This document shows positions 17,167-26,698 of a stretch of 64,000 nucleotides of DNA, piece after piece. The first letter of the stretch is position 1; every line of letters starts with the position of its first letter. This DNA comes from Marisediminitalea lipolytica (GTDB taxonomy: Bacteria; Pseudomonadota; Gammaproteobacteria; Enterobacterales; Alteromonadaceae). The translations under genes were made by a program, and so were the position numbers. Under the pieces are notes generated by a model. That model saw nothing but the letters and a program-made list of their open reading frames with translations. It was not told the origin of the DNA and did no database searches. Where the stretch lies: the NCBI RefSeq assembly GCF_001758465.1, contig NZ_MJIC01000002.1, forward strand, positions 62,001-126,000, in the 5' to 3' direction.

Positions 17167-17997
17167 ATGCTGGTAAACTTTTCTAAAATGCACGGTCTTG
17201 GCAATGACTTTATGGTGATTGACAACGTGACCCAAAATGTTTTTTTCTCGCCGGAAAAGATCCAGCAGTTGGCCGACCGTAACTTTGGCATTGGCTTTGA
17301 CCAGCTATTAATGGTTGAACCACCTTATGATCCCGACCAGGACTTTCATTACCGTATATTTAATGCCGACGGCTCTGAGGTGTCTCAGTGCGGCAACGGT
17401 GCCCGCTGCTTTGCCCGCTTTGTAAAGTTAAAAGGGCTAATCAACCGCAACAAAATTCTGGTTAGCACCAAAGCTGGCAAAATGATCCTGTACCTGGAAA
17501 AAGACGGTCAGGTAACCGTAAATATGGGTGTGCCAAATTTTAATCCGGCCGATATCCCATTACGGGCCAATAAAGAAGAAAAAACCTATCTTATTCTGGC
17601 CGACGGCAGCACCCACTTCTGTGGTGCCGTTTCTATGGGCAACCCTCACTGCGTGCTGGAAGTAGACAACACCGACACCGCCGATGTAGAGACCATCGGC
17701 CCTCAACTGGAACGCCACGAGCGTTTCCCGGAAGGGGTTAATGTGGGCTTTATGCAAGTGCTTTCACCAGAGCATATTCGCCTGCGGGTGTTTGAAAGAG
17801 GTGCAGGCGAAACCCTGGCTTGTGGCAGTGGCGCATGCGCAGCAGTTGCAATAGGACAAATTCAGGGTAAATTAGGAAAAGATGTCCGGGTGGATTTACC
17901 TGGCGGACGATTACGTATCCGCTGGCAGGGGCCAGGAAGCCCGTTAAAAATGACCGGACCGGCTGAGCATGTATACGATGGAACAATAAATATATGA
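17167..17997 (+). CDS. dapF: diaminopimelate epimerase
   Basis: 276-residue cofactor-free racemase that converts LL-diaminopimelate to meso-diaminopimelate for lysine and peptidoglycan synthesis. The two catalytic cysteines are in SQCGNGAR (C75) and [10 protein letters not shown] (near residue 219). The ATG at 17167 gives [15 protein letters not shown], matching the E. coli N-terminus; earlier in-frame starts up to 17095 would cross the hairpin-rich gap. It overlaps the DUF484 gene by 4 bp. Confidence 0.97.
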   Translation: MLVNFSKMHGLGNDFMVIDNVTQNVFFSPEKIQQLADRNFGIGFDQLLMVEPPYDPDQDFHYRIFNADGSEVSQCGNGARCFARFVKLKGLINRNKILVSTKAGKMILYLEKDGQVTVNMGVPNFNPADIPLRANKEEKTYLILADGSTHFCGAVSMGNPHCVLEVDNTDTADVETIGPQLERHERFPEGVNVGFMQVLSPEHIRLRVFERGAGETLACGSGACAAVAIGQIQGKLGKDVRVDLPGGRLRIRWQGPGSPLKMTGPAEHVYDGTINI

Positions 17998-18692
17998 ATG
18001 AATTATCAGGTCAGGCCAATACCTCTTTACAGTTCGATACCGATTTTCCTGAAACCGGCGAAGTTACCGCTGAACAGGTTAGTCAGTATCTGGTCGAAAA
18101 TCCTGATTTTTTTATTCAACATCCCAGCATTCTCGAAGCACTACAAATTCCCCACGTGCAAAAGGGCAGCGTGTCGCTGGTTGAACTACAGAGTGAACAG
18201 TTACGCAAAAAAGTCCGTTTACTCAACTACAAACTCAACCAGCTTATTGGTATTGCCAAGCAAAACGAAAAAATCTACCGCGCCTATGCCGATTTAAACC
18301 TGGCCCTGCTAACCTGCAAAAGCATAGGTGACATTTTACTTAAGCTGCAGGAAACCCTGCAGGAAGAGCTTGGTCTGGCAACTGTAGAACTTAAGCTTTT
18401 TAAAGGCCCCAACGCCCTGCCCGAATTACAGCAGCGCTTATTTTTAGAAAAACGCTTTAAACAAGGCCCGTATTTTTTTGGCCGCCTGAGCCAACACGAA
18501 AAACAGCTGATGTTTGGTAACGATGTGGCCGAATCGGCAGCGCTTATTCTGCTCGGTGATCACCGTGACATTGGCGTTTTAGCAGTGGGCAGTCGCAACG
18601 CCGAGCACTTTACACCGGATATGGATACTCTGCTGTTAAACCAGCTGCGTGAAGTACTCAACGTTATATTGCCTGAAACCCTCCGCTACTGA
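17994..18692 (+). CDS. DUF484 family protein
   Basis: 232-residue protein of the DUF484 family, a GAF-like domain of unknown ligand conserved between dapF and xerC in gammaproteobacteria. Recognisable parts are [22 protein letters not shown] at the N-terminus, [24 protein letters not shown] (a likely helix or coiled coil, near residues 63-86) and [33 protein letters not shown] near the C-terminus. It overlaps dapF (ATGA) and shares one base with the xerC start (TGATG), so the three are translationally coupled. Confidence 0.88.
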   Translation: MNELSGQANTSLQFDTDFPETGEVTAEQVSQYLVENPDFFIQHPSILEALQIPHVQKGSVSLVELQSEQLRKKVRLLNYKLNQLIGIAKQNEKIYRAYADLNLALLTCKSIGDILLKLQETLQEELGLATVELKLFKGPNALPELQQRLFLEKRFKQGPYFFGRLSQHEKQLMFGNDVAESAALILLGDHRDIGVLAVGSRNAEHFTPDMDTLLLNQLREVLNVILPETLRY

Positions 18693-19618
18693 TGAATTCA
18701 GCGGCGACTCAAGATCCCCCTGTTTTAGCGCCCGATTGCGCCCACTGGCTACAAAAATTTACCGACTTTCTGCGCTACGAGCGCGGTCTTTCGGAACACA
18801 CTGTTAAAAATTACCAGCGCCAGCTGGAGCAAGTCGCTCTGGGCCTTGAGCTGGAACACTGGCAGCAGCTGGACCAAACCCGGGTAAAAAAATCTGTGGC
18901 TATTGCTCGCTATCAGAGTCTGAGTGCCCGTAGCACTGCTCTGCGTTTGTCTGCATTAAGGACTTTCTGCAAGTTTCTGCTGCGTAACAATGTTATTAGC
19001 ACCGATCCGGTGGAAGGCGTATCCGCGCCCAAGGCAGAAAAAGCACTGCCAAAGCAAATGTCAGTAGACGATATGTCGGCGCTGCTAAATGAATCAGACG
19101 ATGAAGAAATCGTGATTCGGGATCAGGCCATGTTTGAACTTATGTATGGCTGTGGGCTGCGCCTGAGCGAGCTGACCGGCTTAAACCTGAGCGACATCAG
19201 TAACGACCACCAGCTCAGAGTCACGGGTAAAGGCAATAAACAGCGCCTGTTACCTGTTGGCCGCAAAGCCTGGCAAGCGCTGAACAAATGGCTGGCCATA
19301 CGCCAGAGTTGGGGCGCAGGCAATGATGAGGCACTGTTTATCAGTCGCCAGAAAAAACGTATATCCAATCGTCAGGTGGGTAACCGGCTGACCGAAATGG
19401 CCAAACGACAAACCCTTAACCAGCGAATTAACCCGCATAAATTACGCCATTCTTTTGCCACTCATGTGCTGGAATCCAGCAGTGATTTACGGGCAGTGCA
19501 GGAACTATTGGGGCATGCGAATTTGTCTACCACCCAGGTGTATACCCATCTGGATTTTCAACATTTGGCAAAGGTGTATGATACAGCTCACCCGCGCGCC
19601 CGTAAGAAGAAAAATTAA
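18692..19618 (+). CDS. xerC: site-specific tyrosine recombinase XerC
   Basis: 308-residue tyrosine recombinase that with XerD resolves chromosome dimers at dif. The N-terminal SAM-like core-binding domain (LRYERGLSEHTVKNYQRQL) is followed by the catalytic domain with Arg in YGCGLRLSELTGL, Lys in TGKGNKQRLLP, the HKLRHSFATH box, and GHANLSTTQVYTHLDF with the nucleophile Tyr. The start shares its A with the DUF484 stop. The gene order dapF-DUF484-xerC-HAD separates XerC from XerD, which usually sits elsewhere. Confidence 0.96.
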   Translation: MNSAATQDPPVLAPDCAHWLQKFTDFLRYERGLSEHTVKNYQRQLEQVALGLELEHWQQLDQTRVKKSVAIARYQSLSARSTALRLSALRTFCKFLLRNNVISTDPVEGVSAPKAEKALPKQMSVDDMSALLNESDDEEIVIRDQAMFELMYGCGLRLSELTGLNLSDISNDHQLRVTGKGNKQRLLPVGRKAWQALNKWLAIRQSWGAGNDEALFISRQKKRISNRQVGNRLTEMAKRQTLNQRINPHKLRHSFATHVLESSSDLRAVQELLGHANLSTTQVYTHLDFQHLAKVYDTAHPRARKKKN

Positions 19619-19642
19619 CCCTTAGCCAGTCAGGAATAAACC

Positions 19643-20365
19643 ATGCAGTGTTACCGCCCGGTCATGCCAGTAAAAGCAATGACGTTTGATTTAGACGATA
19701 CCCTGTACGATAACGAGCCAATCATCGCTCGCGCTACACAATCGCTTAACGACCGTATTGCCGAACTGTACCCCAAAGCCGCAGCGTTGCCCGAAGCACA
19801 CTGGAATACGATTAAAAAAGGGCTCATTAAGGCTAATCCGGGGTTAGCCTCGGACATGGGCAGACTGCGCTACGAAACCCTTTATACCGGGCTGGCAGAA
19901 GAATCACTTAACGATAACGCTCGCCATGATGCGGCCCAGTCACTGTTTGAGCATTTTTATAGTGCCCGCAGCGACTTTAGCGTAAGTGACGACGTAAAAC
20001 AGGTGCTGGCAGCACTGGCTGCGAAGGTGCCGCTGGTTGCCATTACCAACGGCAATGTCGATATCAGTAAAATCGGCATTGCAGATTACTTTACCCATAC
20101 GTATCACGCCAGTGTGACACGGCCCAGCAAACCCCACCCCCATATGTTTGATGAAGCCGTAGCGGCCTTAAATCTGCTGCCGCAGGATATTTTGCATGTA
20201 GGTGATAATCTGGAAAAAGACGTAATGGGCGCCCATCACGCTGGTCTGCAAACCGCCTGGTATGCAGCGGACCGCCCCATGGACTTGCGCCACGAACCGG
20301 TGAGCGTACTGCCAAGCGTGCAGCTGCATTCTCTGGACGAACTATTGTGGTTGGTGGCTGACTAG
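19643..20365 (+). CDS. HAD-IA hydrolase, YigB-like (FMN phosphatase candidate)
   Basis: 240-residue haloacid-dehalogenase phosphatase. Motif I is DLDDT (D16 nucleophile, D18 acid), motif II is the Thr of VAITNGN, motif III a Lys in RPSKPHP, and motif IV VGDNLEKDVMGA. The region after xerC matches the location of yigB in E. coli, where the product dephosphorylates FMN and other small substrates. GTCAGGA is the ribosome site, 25 bp after the xerC stop. Start may also be ATG 19664 or 19679; 19643 is favoured by the SD. Confidence 0.85.
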   Translation: MQCYRPVMPVKAMTFDLDDTLYDNEPIIARATQSLNDRIAELYPKAAALPEAHWNTIKKGLIKANPGLASDMGRLRYETLYTGLAEESLNDNARHDAAQSLFEHFYSARSDFSVSDDVKQVLAALAAKVPLVAITNGNVDISKIGIADYFTHTYHASVTRPSKPHPHMFDEAVAALNLLPQDILHVGDNLEKDVMGAHHAGLQTAWYAADRPMDLRHEPVSVLPSVQLHSLDELLWLVAD

Positions 20366-20378
20366 ATTAACAACATTG

Positions 20379-20406
20379 ACTGGCGCAGCGGGTTAGCTAC
20401 GCCAGT
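20379..20406. other. stem-loop between convergent genes
   Basis: ACTGGCG (20379-20385) pairs with CGCCAGT (20400-20406), with AGC/GCT pairing inside. It lies between the HAD gene and the convergent peptidase gene. There is no T-run, so a terminator role is only possible. Confidence 0.4.
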
Positions 20407-20413
20407 TCACATT

Positions 20414-22711
20414 TTAGTGTGTAGCTCTGTTCCAGGACGGGACCTTCGCCCGCTGTAGTTTTTCGATAAAAAAGCTAAACTGCCGACGCTGCACATAATC
20501 AATCGGACCGGTAGAACGGCCCACAGAATGGCCACCGCCGGGTATCACAAGTAAATCAAAGTCTTTACCCGCCTTAACCAGTTTATCCACTACCTGCATT
20601 GTCGATGCAGGGTCTACATTGCTGTCCTGTTCACCATTAATAATGAGCAGTTCCCCCTGTAAATTACCGGCGTGCTCCATGGCCGAGGAGGCAACATAAT
20701 GTTCGCCTACCGGATAGCCCATCCACTGCTCGTTCCAGCTGATTTTATCCATGCGATTATCGTAACAACCTGCATAGGCAACCCCAACGGTGTAAAAATC
20801 CGGGTGGAAAACCAAAGCCCCAAGGGTACTTTGCCCGCCAGCAGAGGCACCATATATGCCCACGCCATCGGCGATATCATACCAGTCAAACTGGGCGGCT
20901 GCGGCCTGGTGCCATTTAATACGATCAGGAAATCCGGAATCGCCCAGGTTTTGCCAGGCTACGTCATGAAATGCTTTGGAACGATTGGCGGTACCCATGC
21001 CATCGATTTGCACCACAATAAACCCAAGATTAGCCAGAGCCTGCATACCAATAACCTTATCACCGCCGGAATGATAACCGAACGGCCAGAATGACTTAGG
21101 CACAAAGCTGTCGTGGGGGCCGGCATAGATGTTTTCGATAACCGGATAACGTTTAGCAGGGTCAAAATTGGTGGGTTTTACAATCAGCCCCCAAATATCG
21201 CTTTTTCCATCCCGGCCTTTGGCCACAAAAGGTGTTGGCGGTTTAAACCCGACAGCGGTGAGTACGTCAATATTGCCCTTACCCAGTACACGTATTAACT
21301 GGCCATCGGAGGTTCTGCGCAGTTCAGCAATATTGGGCAAATCTACCCGTGAATACACATCCACAAAATACGCCATGTCCGCCGAGAAAGTCACTTCATG
21401 ATTAGCTGGCTCTGGCGTTAGTGCGGTTAAATCAGCGCCATCAAAATTGATTCGGTAGTAGTGCACAAAATACGGGTCTTCGCCTTTATTCATGCCACTG
21501 GCAGCAAAGTAAATCTGCTTGTTTTGTTCATCCACGTGCAGAACTTCTCTTACCGGCCATTCTCCCGATGTGATTTGGTTTATCACTTTACCGGTGCGGC
21601 CATCGTAACGATATAAATGCGCCCAGCCGTCACGCTCAGACAGCCAAATCAGCTCTTCACCCTGATTACCCACATCGTGGTAAAAGTCGCGCCAGGAGTA
21701 GATAAATGTGTCGGCCTTTTCTTCGATAACCACTCTGGCTTTGGCGGTTAATTTATCCACCGTGATTATGCGTTCAGCTTGATGACCTCGCTCGATAAAG
21801 TAAAAAGAAAAAGCGTTACCGGATTTATGCCAGTAAATATGGTTAAGGGTATAGGCGTTCCCAATATATTCGCTGGCCACGTCATGTTGAGTTTTATTCA
21901 CCAGAGAAATTAATACCGGTTGGTCCTGGTCGACTCTGTCACCCGGCTTCGGGTACAACTGATTGACCACTTTGGGAAAAAGCTGGTCATCAGGAGCGGC
22001 TTCTACACGAGTAACATAACGCGCTTCACCCGGTACAAACCGAACCACCACCAGCGCATCATTTTGCGGCGACCAGCGGACTGACTCGATATCATATTGC
22101 TGGCTAACGCTGCCATCACTGGTACGAAAAATTTCTTCACCAGCGGCGTTATGGATAACCAGGTTGTATTGCTCGACCTTGGCAACATACTCCTTATTTC
22201 CAGCCCACTTTTCCATGTCATCCAGATTAACGCGCAAATCCCGAACCACACCAAAACCCCGGGGGCGATAGCGGCCAAAATCCTGCTGCTGACAACTGGC
22301 CGTGGTTAAACTGCATTGCCAGGGTTCATAACCGTAATTAAACAAAATACGCTGTTCATCGTTATCAATCCGCACATGCTCCAGCGGTAACCCCATAGCG
22401 CTGACTGTAACGCCCAAGGCAGCGGATAAGCCGGTAGCAATGTTATCGTGATCAAACGCCAGTGCAGCATCGGCGGAAGACACCGAGCCTGTAAAAAACT
22501 GATAGCCACCCTCCACAGTTTTTCGGTAAATAAAATTATGGGAATCCTGCTGCCATTCAACCGGGAAAATCACATCACGGGTAAGGCCCTGCCAGGCCTG
22601 CCTCAAACCTACCGAAGCGCTAATCGCCGATTTATCCGGCGTATTGTTTGCCGGAGGCGTTGCCTGGCAACCAAGCAAGCTAAGGCTGATAAGTAGAATG
22701 AAAATTCTCAC
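20414..22711 (-). CDS. dipeptidyl peptidase IV-type S9 peptidase, lipoprotein
   Basis: 765-residue prolyl oligopeptidase-family serine peptidase. The signal sequence ends in the lipobox LLGC (C15), so it is probably lipid-anchored in the envelope. Residues about 40-480 form the beta-propeller (DPP-IV N-terminal region), then the hydrolase domain with S623 in GASAGGQ, D696 in GEQDSNV and H728 in GGGHSVG. Such enzymes remove X-Pro or X-Ala dipeptides from peptides. It is alone on its strand with no operon partner. Substrate class is inferred from the family. Confidence 0.87.
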   Translation of the reverse strand: MRIFILLISLSLLGCQATPPANNTPDKSAISASVGLRQAWQGLTRDVIFPVEWQQDSHNFIYRKTVEGGYQFFTGSVSSADAALAFDHDNIATGLSAALGVTVSAMGLPLEHVRIDNDEQRILFNYGYEPWQCSLTTASCQQQDFGRYRPRGFGVVRDLRVNLDDMEKWAGNKEYVAKVEQYNLVIHNAAGEEIFRTSDGSVSQQYDIESVRWSPQNDALVVVRFVPGEARYVTRVEAAPDDQLFPKVVNQLYPKPGDRVDQDQPVLISLVNKTQHDVASEYIGNAYTLNHIYWHKSGNAFSFYFIERGHQAERIITVDKLTAKARVVIEEKADTFIYSWRDFYHDVGNQGEELIWLSERDGWAHLYRYDGRTGKVINQITSGEWPVREVLHVDEQNKQIYFAASGMNKGEDPYFVHYYRINFDGADLTALTPEPANHEVTFSADMAYFVDVYSRVDLPNIAELRRTSDGQLIRVLGKGNIDVLTAVGFKPPTPFVAKGRDGKSDIWGLIVKPTNFDPAKRYPVIENIYAGPHDSFVPKSFWPFGYHSGGDKVIGMQALANLGFIVVQIDGMGTANRSKAFHDVAWQNLGDSGFPDRIKWHQAAAAQFDWYDIADGVGIYGASAGGQSTLGALVFHPDFYTVGVAYAGCYDNRMDKISWNEQWMGYPVGEHYVASSAMEHAGNLQGELLIINGEQDSNVDPASTMQVVDKLVKAGKDFDLLVIPGGGHSVGRSTGPIDYVQRRQFSFFIEKLQRAKVPSWNRATH

Positions 22712-22831
22712 GGTGTCTCCAATTAAGACGGGTTATAGATATCAGTAGCTTACCTGTAAACAGGGTGAAATTCAGGTTAAGCCAGGCGAATTATGCGGGG
22801 GTTGGTCGATTATTGGTAAACCGCAAGAGGC

Positions 22832-23258
22832 AGACTTAGCGGCAATATCCAAGCCGCCAGCCTGTTGAGGGGCGATGAACACACTTGTGCTTGAATTAGC
22901 GGTAATTTGGAAAACGCCAACCTGTTTAGGGGCTCCCGGATGTGTAATCGAACCCAGACTTAAAGATAATATCCAAATTACCGACCTGTTGGGGGCTCCC
23001 GGATAACGCGATGCGTTTCCGGGACTGCAAAAAGACTAAGGCTCTTTGCAGGTTTCCGGGACTGTCAAAAAGCTAAGGCTCTTTGCAGGCCTCCGGGGTT
23101 TTAAAACGTAGCAAGCAATTTTAGCTACGCAAGAGGGGCGATCCCGGATGTTGCAATGCAACTCCGGGATTCTAAAACGCAGCTAGCAATTTTAGCTATG
23201 CACAAGGGGCGACCCCGGATATAGCGTTGCTATTCCGGGGTTTTAAAAAGCTATGGCT
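22832..23258. repeat. array of hairpin repeats with covarying arms
   Basis: About 430 bp of layered repeats in the gap between the peptidase and PH-domain genes. Part A has three degenerate ~60-bp units starting near 22836, 22896 and 22960, each ending in CCTGTT..GGGG. Part B has an exact 17-mer (CTAAGGCTCTTTGCAGG) at 23036 and again at 23073. Part C has two 71-bp units starting at 23099 and 23170. Three hairpins, 22997-23024, 23141-23170 and 23212-23241, share outer CCCGGA/TCCGGG arms while their inner five-base arms differ but remain perfectly complementary: AACGC/GCGTT, GTTGC/GCAAC and ATAGC/GCTAT. A last palindrome at 23241-23266 overlaps the stop of the next gene. No ORF runs through it. 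Confidence 0.85.
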
Positions 23259-23260
23259 TT

Positions 23261-23632
23261 TTAAAACATTGCGTTGGCTAGGGATTTTTGTACGCCTTTG
23301 GCAGTGTCTGATTTCAGTTCAAACTCTAATGGTTCTGACTGGCCGGAAATAAAGATTTTAAGTTCGGCATCCAGGTCAAAATGCCCGGCCGTTTCCACTT
23401 TGAACTGAGTAATGGCTTTATACGGCACCGAGTGGTAATCCACTTTTCGTCCGGTCATGCCTTGCTTATCAATAAACATAAAACGGTTGCTGGTAAATAC
23501 AATCAGGTCCCTTACCAATTTGTAAGCACTTACTACCTTTTCACTATCACCCAGAATTGGGGCAAGTTCTTCCTGAATATCCGCTACATCGACTTCGCTG
23601 GCGTTACCCATTAATGCATCAAGTAATCCCAT
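23261..23632 (-). CDS. small PH-domain (bacterial bPH) protein
   Basis: 123-residue cytosolic protein with the bacterial PH-like fold seen in short YvbH/DUF1696-type proteins: SEKVVSAYKLVRDLIVFTSNRFMFIDKQGMTGRKVDYHSVPYKAITQFKVETAG is the typical strand-rich core (near residues 35-88). The ATG at 23632 follows AGGAG by 7 bp; the 14 residues before it in the same frame have no family support. Function of this group is not established. The stop codon lies inside a palindrome of the neighbouring repeat array, so the array may form part of its 3' untranslated region. Confidence 0.8.
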   Translation of the reverse strand: MGLLDALMGNASEVDVADIQEELAPILGDSEKVVSAYKLVRDLIVFTSNRFMFIDKQGMTGRKVDYHSVPYKAITQFKVETAGHFDLDAELKIFISGQSEPLEFELKSDTAKGVQKSLANAMF

Positions 23633-23844
23633 GATTTCTCCTGCTCTGTGGTTTTGATACAAACACCTTAGCACACTGAGGGGGTAAATCAGCGCATTTC
23701 AGTTACCCACAGCTGAGGTTATTGAGTCAACATTTGTGATTATCCGACGAAGCGTGGGAATATTTTGATTGTTAACAGGATTTAGCATTTTTCTCGGCGC
23801 ACAAAATGGTAAGCTAGAATCATACTGTCACTCAGGAATACTCT

Positions 23845-24849
23845 ATGGAAAGCACTGCGCAGCAAGTCTCGTTTAACGATGTCCATCAGGCATCTTTACG
23901 ATTAATTGGCAAAGTTGCCCGCACCCCATTATTTGAATCCTCACGGCTCAATCAATGGTTGGGTCAACGTGTGTTGTTTAAGGCTGAATGTTTACAAACA
24001 ACCGGGGCGTTTAAAATTCGTGGTGCCACCAATTTTATTGCCAGCTTGCAGGAGCAAGGGCTTGTTCCCCAGCATATTGTGGCTAACAGTTCCGGTAACC
24101 ATGCTCAGGCTGTTGCCTACGCCGCTTCACAAGCTGGTATTCCGGTTACCATATTTTCCACCGAGAACATTTCTGAAGTAAAAGCCGCGGCTACCCAGGA
24201 TTACGGAGCAGAGTTACGTTTGTATCCTACCCGCCCCGAAGCGGATGCGGCAGTAGAACACGCAGCTCAGCAAGAAGGCGTGGTTTGGATCCCCCCCTTT
24301 AATCACCCGTTAATTGTGGCCGGGCAAGGCACCGCCGCACTGGAAGCGATTCAGGATGCGGATCAGATAGACGCTATTTTTGCGCCTTGTGGGGGCGGCG
24401 GCCTGCTCAGCGGTACTTTACTCGCCACTCGTCAGTTAGCGCCCCATGCAAAAGTAATTGGCGCAGAACCCCTGCTGGCAAATGACGCCGCCCGTTCTTT
24501 ACAATCCGGCGTTATTGAATCATTGGATGGCCCGGTTAATACACTGGCCGATGGCGCTGCCACCCCTGCTGTGGGCGATGTGACCTTTCCGCTGCTGCAA
24601 CAGCTGGACGACTTCTACGAAGTGAACGAGCAACAAATCGCTTACTGGACGCAATGGTTACAACATTTGCTGAAACTGCATGTAGAGCCCACCAGCGCCA
24701 TGAGTATGGCCGCCGTTGCAGCCTGGGCTGCAAATTCTCCCAAAGGCCAGACGGCAATGGTAATTTTATCTGGCGGCAATATCAGTAAAGCCAACATGAG
24801 CAGGGTCTGGGACACCGATTACCTGCTTCAACCACCGATTATTGACTAA
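23845..24849 (+). CDS. threonine/serine dehydratase-type PLP enzyme
   Basis: 334-residue fold-type II PLP enzyme. The PLP lysine is in TGAFKIRGA (K57), the phosphate loop is CGGGGLLSG near residue 190, SSGNHAQAVAYAA near 90-102 is the substrate loop, and VILSGGNIS near the C-terminus contacts the pyridine nitrogen. Length without an ACT regulatory domain fits a catabolic threonine dehydratase or a serine racemase-like enzyme better than biosynthetic IlvA. CTCAGGA precedes the ATG. The amidohydrolase gene follows closely, which may mean a shared transcript. Confidence 0.83.
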   Translation: MESTAQQVSFNDVHQASLRLIGKVARTPLFESSRLNQWLGQRVLFKAECLQTTGAFKIRGATNFIASLQEQGLVPQHIVANSSGNHAQAVAYAASQAGIPVTIFSTENISEVKAAATQDYGAELRLYPTRPEADAAVEHAAQQEGVVWIPPFNHPLIVAGQGTAALEAIQDADQIDAIFAPCGGGGLLSGTLLATRQLAPHAKVIGAEPLLANDAARSLQSGVIESLDGPVNTLADGAATPAVGDVTFPLLQQLDDFYEVNEQQIAYWTQWLQHLLKLHVEPTSAMSMAAVAAWAANSPKGQTAMVILSGGNISKANMSRVWDTDYLLQPPIID

Positions 24850-24868
24850 CAGCACATTGAAAAACGCT

Positions 24869-26542
24869 ATGTATAAAAAATCTTTAATTACGCTCACCGC
24901 ATTACTTTTTGGCTGGGGAGTCAGCTTATCCATCAACGCGGCAACCCTGGTAACTAACGTTAAGGGCTATACCCTTACCGAAGACGGCAAACTGATTCAG
25001 TTTAAACGCCTGCTGGTAGATGATAACGGCAAGGTCGTAAGCCTGGATCCTAAAAATGTCCCACGTGACGTGACCAAAGTAGATGGTCACGACAAAATCC
25101 TGCTGCCCGGTTTAATTGATGCACACGGCCATTTACTTGGTCTTGGTGGTAATTTGCTGGAGGTGGATTTACGCGAAAGCACAACCATGCAGGAAGCCGC
25201 GCAATGGGTTGCTCAATACGCTATGGGGCACGGCGATCAGGACTGGATTAAAGGTCGCGGCTGGAACCAGGAGCTCTGGAGTGACCGCTCGTTTCCTAAT
25301 GCCGCAGTGCTCGATGAAGTCATCAGCAATAAACCAGTATGGCTCAGCCGGGTCGATGGCCATGCAGCCTGGGTAAATACCAAAGCCCTTGAACTGGCCG
25401 GCATTACTAACCAAACACCGGATCCCGTAGGCGGTCAGATTTTGCGCGATGAAAACGGTCAGGCCACCGGCGTGCTAATTGATAATGCCATGGATTTGGT
25501 CGCAGAAGTAATGCCTAAAGAGAGCAGTAAGCTCTATCAGGCCCAGCTTGATGCCGCCGGGGAACATCTGCTGTCATTAGGCATCACTGCCATGCACGAT
25601 GCAGGCGTTGGCCACCACGTGTACGACTTTTACCTGGCCCGCGCGGCTGAGCAAAAACTCCCGGTACGCATTTATGCCATGTTAAGCGCCACCGATCCAA
25701 CTCTGGCAGATATGCTGGACACGGGCATTATTCGCAGCGCCGATGACTTTTTATTTATTCGCAGCGTAAAAGCTTATGGCGATGGTGCTTTAGGCAGCCG
25801 CGGCGCAGCGCTAATTAAGCCTTACAGCGATGCCCCTCACCAACATGGTTTACTGCTTACCCAACCGGAAGACTTCCCGAAAATCTTTCAGCAAGTCTTA
25901 GGGGCGGGTTTCCAACTTAACTTTCACGCCATTGGTGACCGCGCCAACCAGATGGTACTGGACGAATTTGAGCGTACCTTTAACAGTATCGGTGGCCAGG
26001 ATTTGCGTAACCGGGTAGAGCACGCTCAGGTGATTGCGGTAGAAGATTTACCGCGATTTGCTGAGTTAAAAGTGCTGCCATCCATGCAGCCGACCCACGC
26101 AACCAGCGATAAAAATATGGCCGAGGACCGTTTAGGTAAAGCCCGAATGGAAGGCGCTTATGCCTGGAAAACGCTCATCGACAGCGGCATTCCATTGCCA
26201 CTTGGCTCAGATTTTCCGGTAGAGCTGGCTAATCCGTTTTATGGCCTGCACGCCGCAGTGACTCGTCAGGACAGAAATAATCAGCCGGTAGACGGCTGGT
26301 ACCCGGAGCAGGCGCTTACTATTGAACAAGCCTTTAAAGGCTTTACCCTGGACGCTGCCTACGCCGCACACATGGAAGACTCACTGGGTACGCTAACGCC
26401 CGGCAAATGGGCCGACTTTATTCTGGTCGATCAGGATATATTTAGCATCCCTGCCCAGGACATCTGGAAAACCAAGGTTATCCAAACCTGGCTGGCTGGT
26501 GAGAAAGTGTTTGACGCTAATACTACAGTAGAACAGCCTTAA
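24869..26542 (+). CDS. secreted amidohydrolase (amidohydrolase_3, YtcJ-like)
   Basis: 557-residue metal-dependent hydrolase. With the ATG at 24869 it begins MYKKSLITLTALLFGWGVSL, a normal signal peptide ending near SINA, so it is probably periplasmic. The metal-site motif DAHGHLLG near residue 82, FHAIGDRANQ near 355-364, the RVEHAQV segment near 387-393 and LGSDFPVE near 439-446 fit amidohydrolase_3 enzymes. The upstream in-frame TTG/ATT codons (24842, 24857) lack a clear ribosome site, and so does 24869, so the exact start is open. It starts 20 bp after the dehydratase stop. Substrate unknown; the family includes N-acyl-amino-acid and exo-acting amidases. Confidence 0.8.
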   Translation: MYKKSLITLTALLFGWGVSLSINAATLVTNVKGYTLTEDGKLIQFKRLLVDDNGKVVSLDPKNVPRDVTKVDGHDKILLPGLIDAHGHLLGLGGNLLEVDLRESTTMQEAAQWVAQYAMGHGDQDWIKGRGWNQELWSDRSFPNAAVLDEVISNKPVWLSRVDGHAAWVNTKALELAGITNQTPDPVGGQILRDENGQATGVLIDNAMDLVAEVMPKESSKLYQAQLDAAGEHLLSLGITAMHDAGVGHHVYDFYLARAAEQKLPVRIYAMLSATDPTLADMLDTGIIRSADDFLFIRSVKAYGDGALGSRGAALIKPYSDAPHQHGLLLTQPEDFPKIFQQVLGAGFQLNFHAIGDRANQMVLDEFERTFNSIGGQDLRNRVEHAQVIAVEDLPRFAELKVLPSMQPTHATSDKNMAEDRLGKARMEGAYAWKTLIDSGIPLPLGSDFPVELANPFYGLHAAVTRQDRNNQPVDGWYPEQALTIEQAFKGFTLDAAYAAHMEDSLGTLTPGKWADFILVDQDIFSIPAQDIWKTKVIQTWLAGEKVFDANTTVEQP

Positions 26543-26543
26543 A

Positions 26544-26593
26544 CGCGGATTGGGTGGTGATTACAGCCGCCCCGACTTTTAACCTAATCCGCG
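26544..26593. other. 12-bp inverted repeat upstream of the antiporter gene
   Basis: CGCGGATTGGGT (26544-26555) pairs with ACCTAATCCGCG (26582-26593), one G-T wobble, across a 26-base loop. A further small palindrome, GTGTG/CACAC, lies near 26600. No T-run follows. It may end the preceding transcript or act in the leader of the next gene. Confidence 0.4.
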
Positions 26594-26698
26594 GTCCCAG
26601 TGTGAATTGCACACCGCTTAACCACACAAGTCCGGGGCCATTTCCTCCGCAACAGTAATATGCTAGCTTGGACAATTTTCCCATAAGGTCTCGATTTG

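Noticed and set aside
22832-23258. CRISPR array
   Set aside because: Repeats have unequal periods, are themselves palindromic, lack unique spacers of even length, and no cas genes are near.
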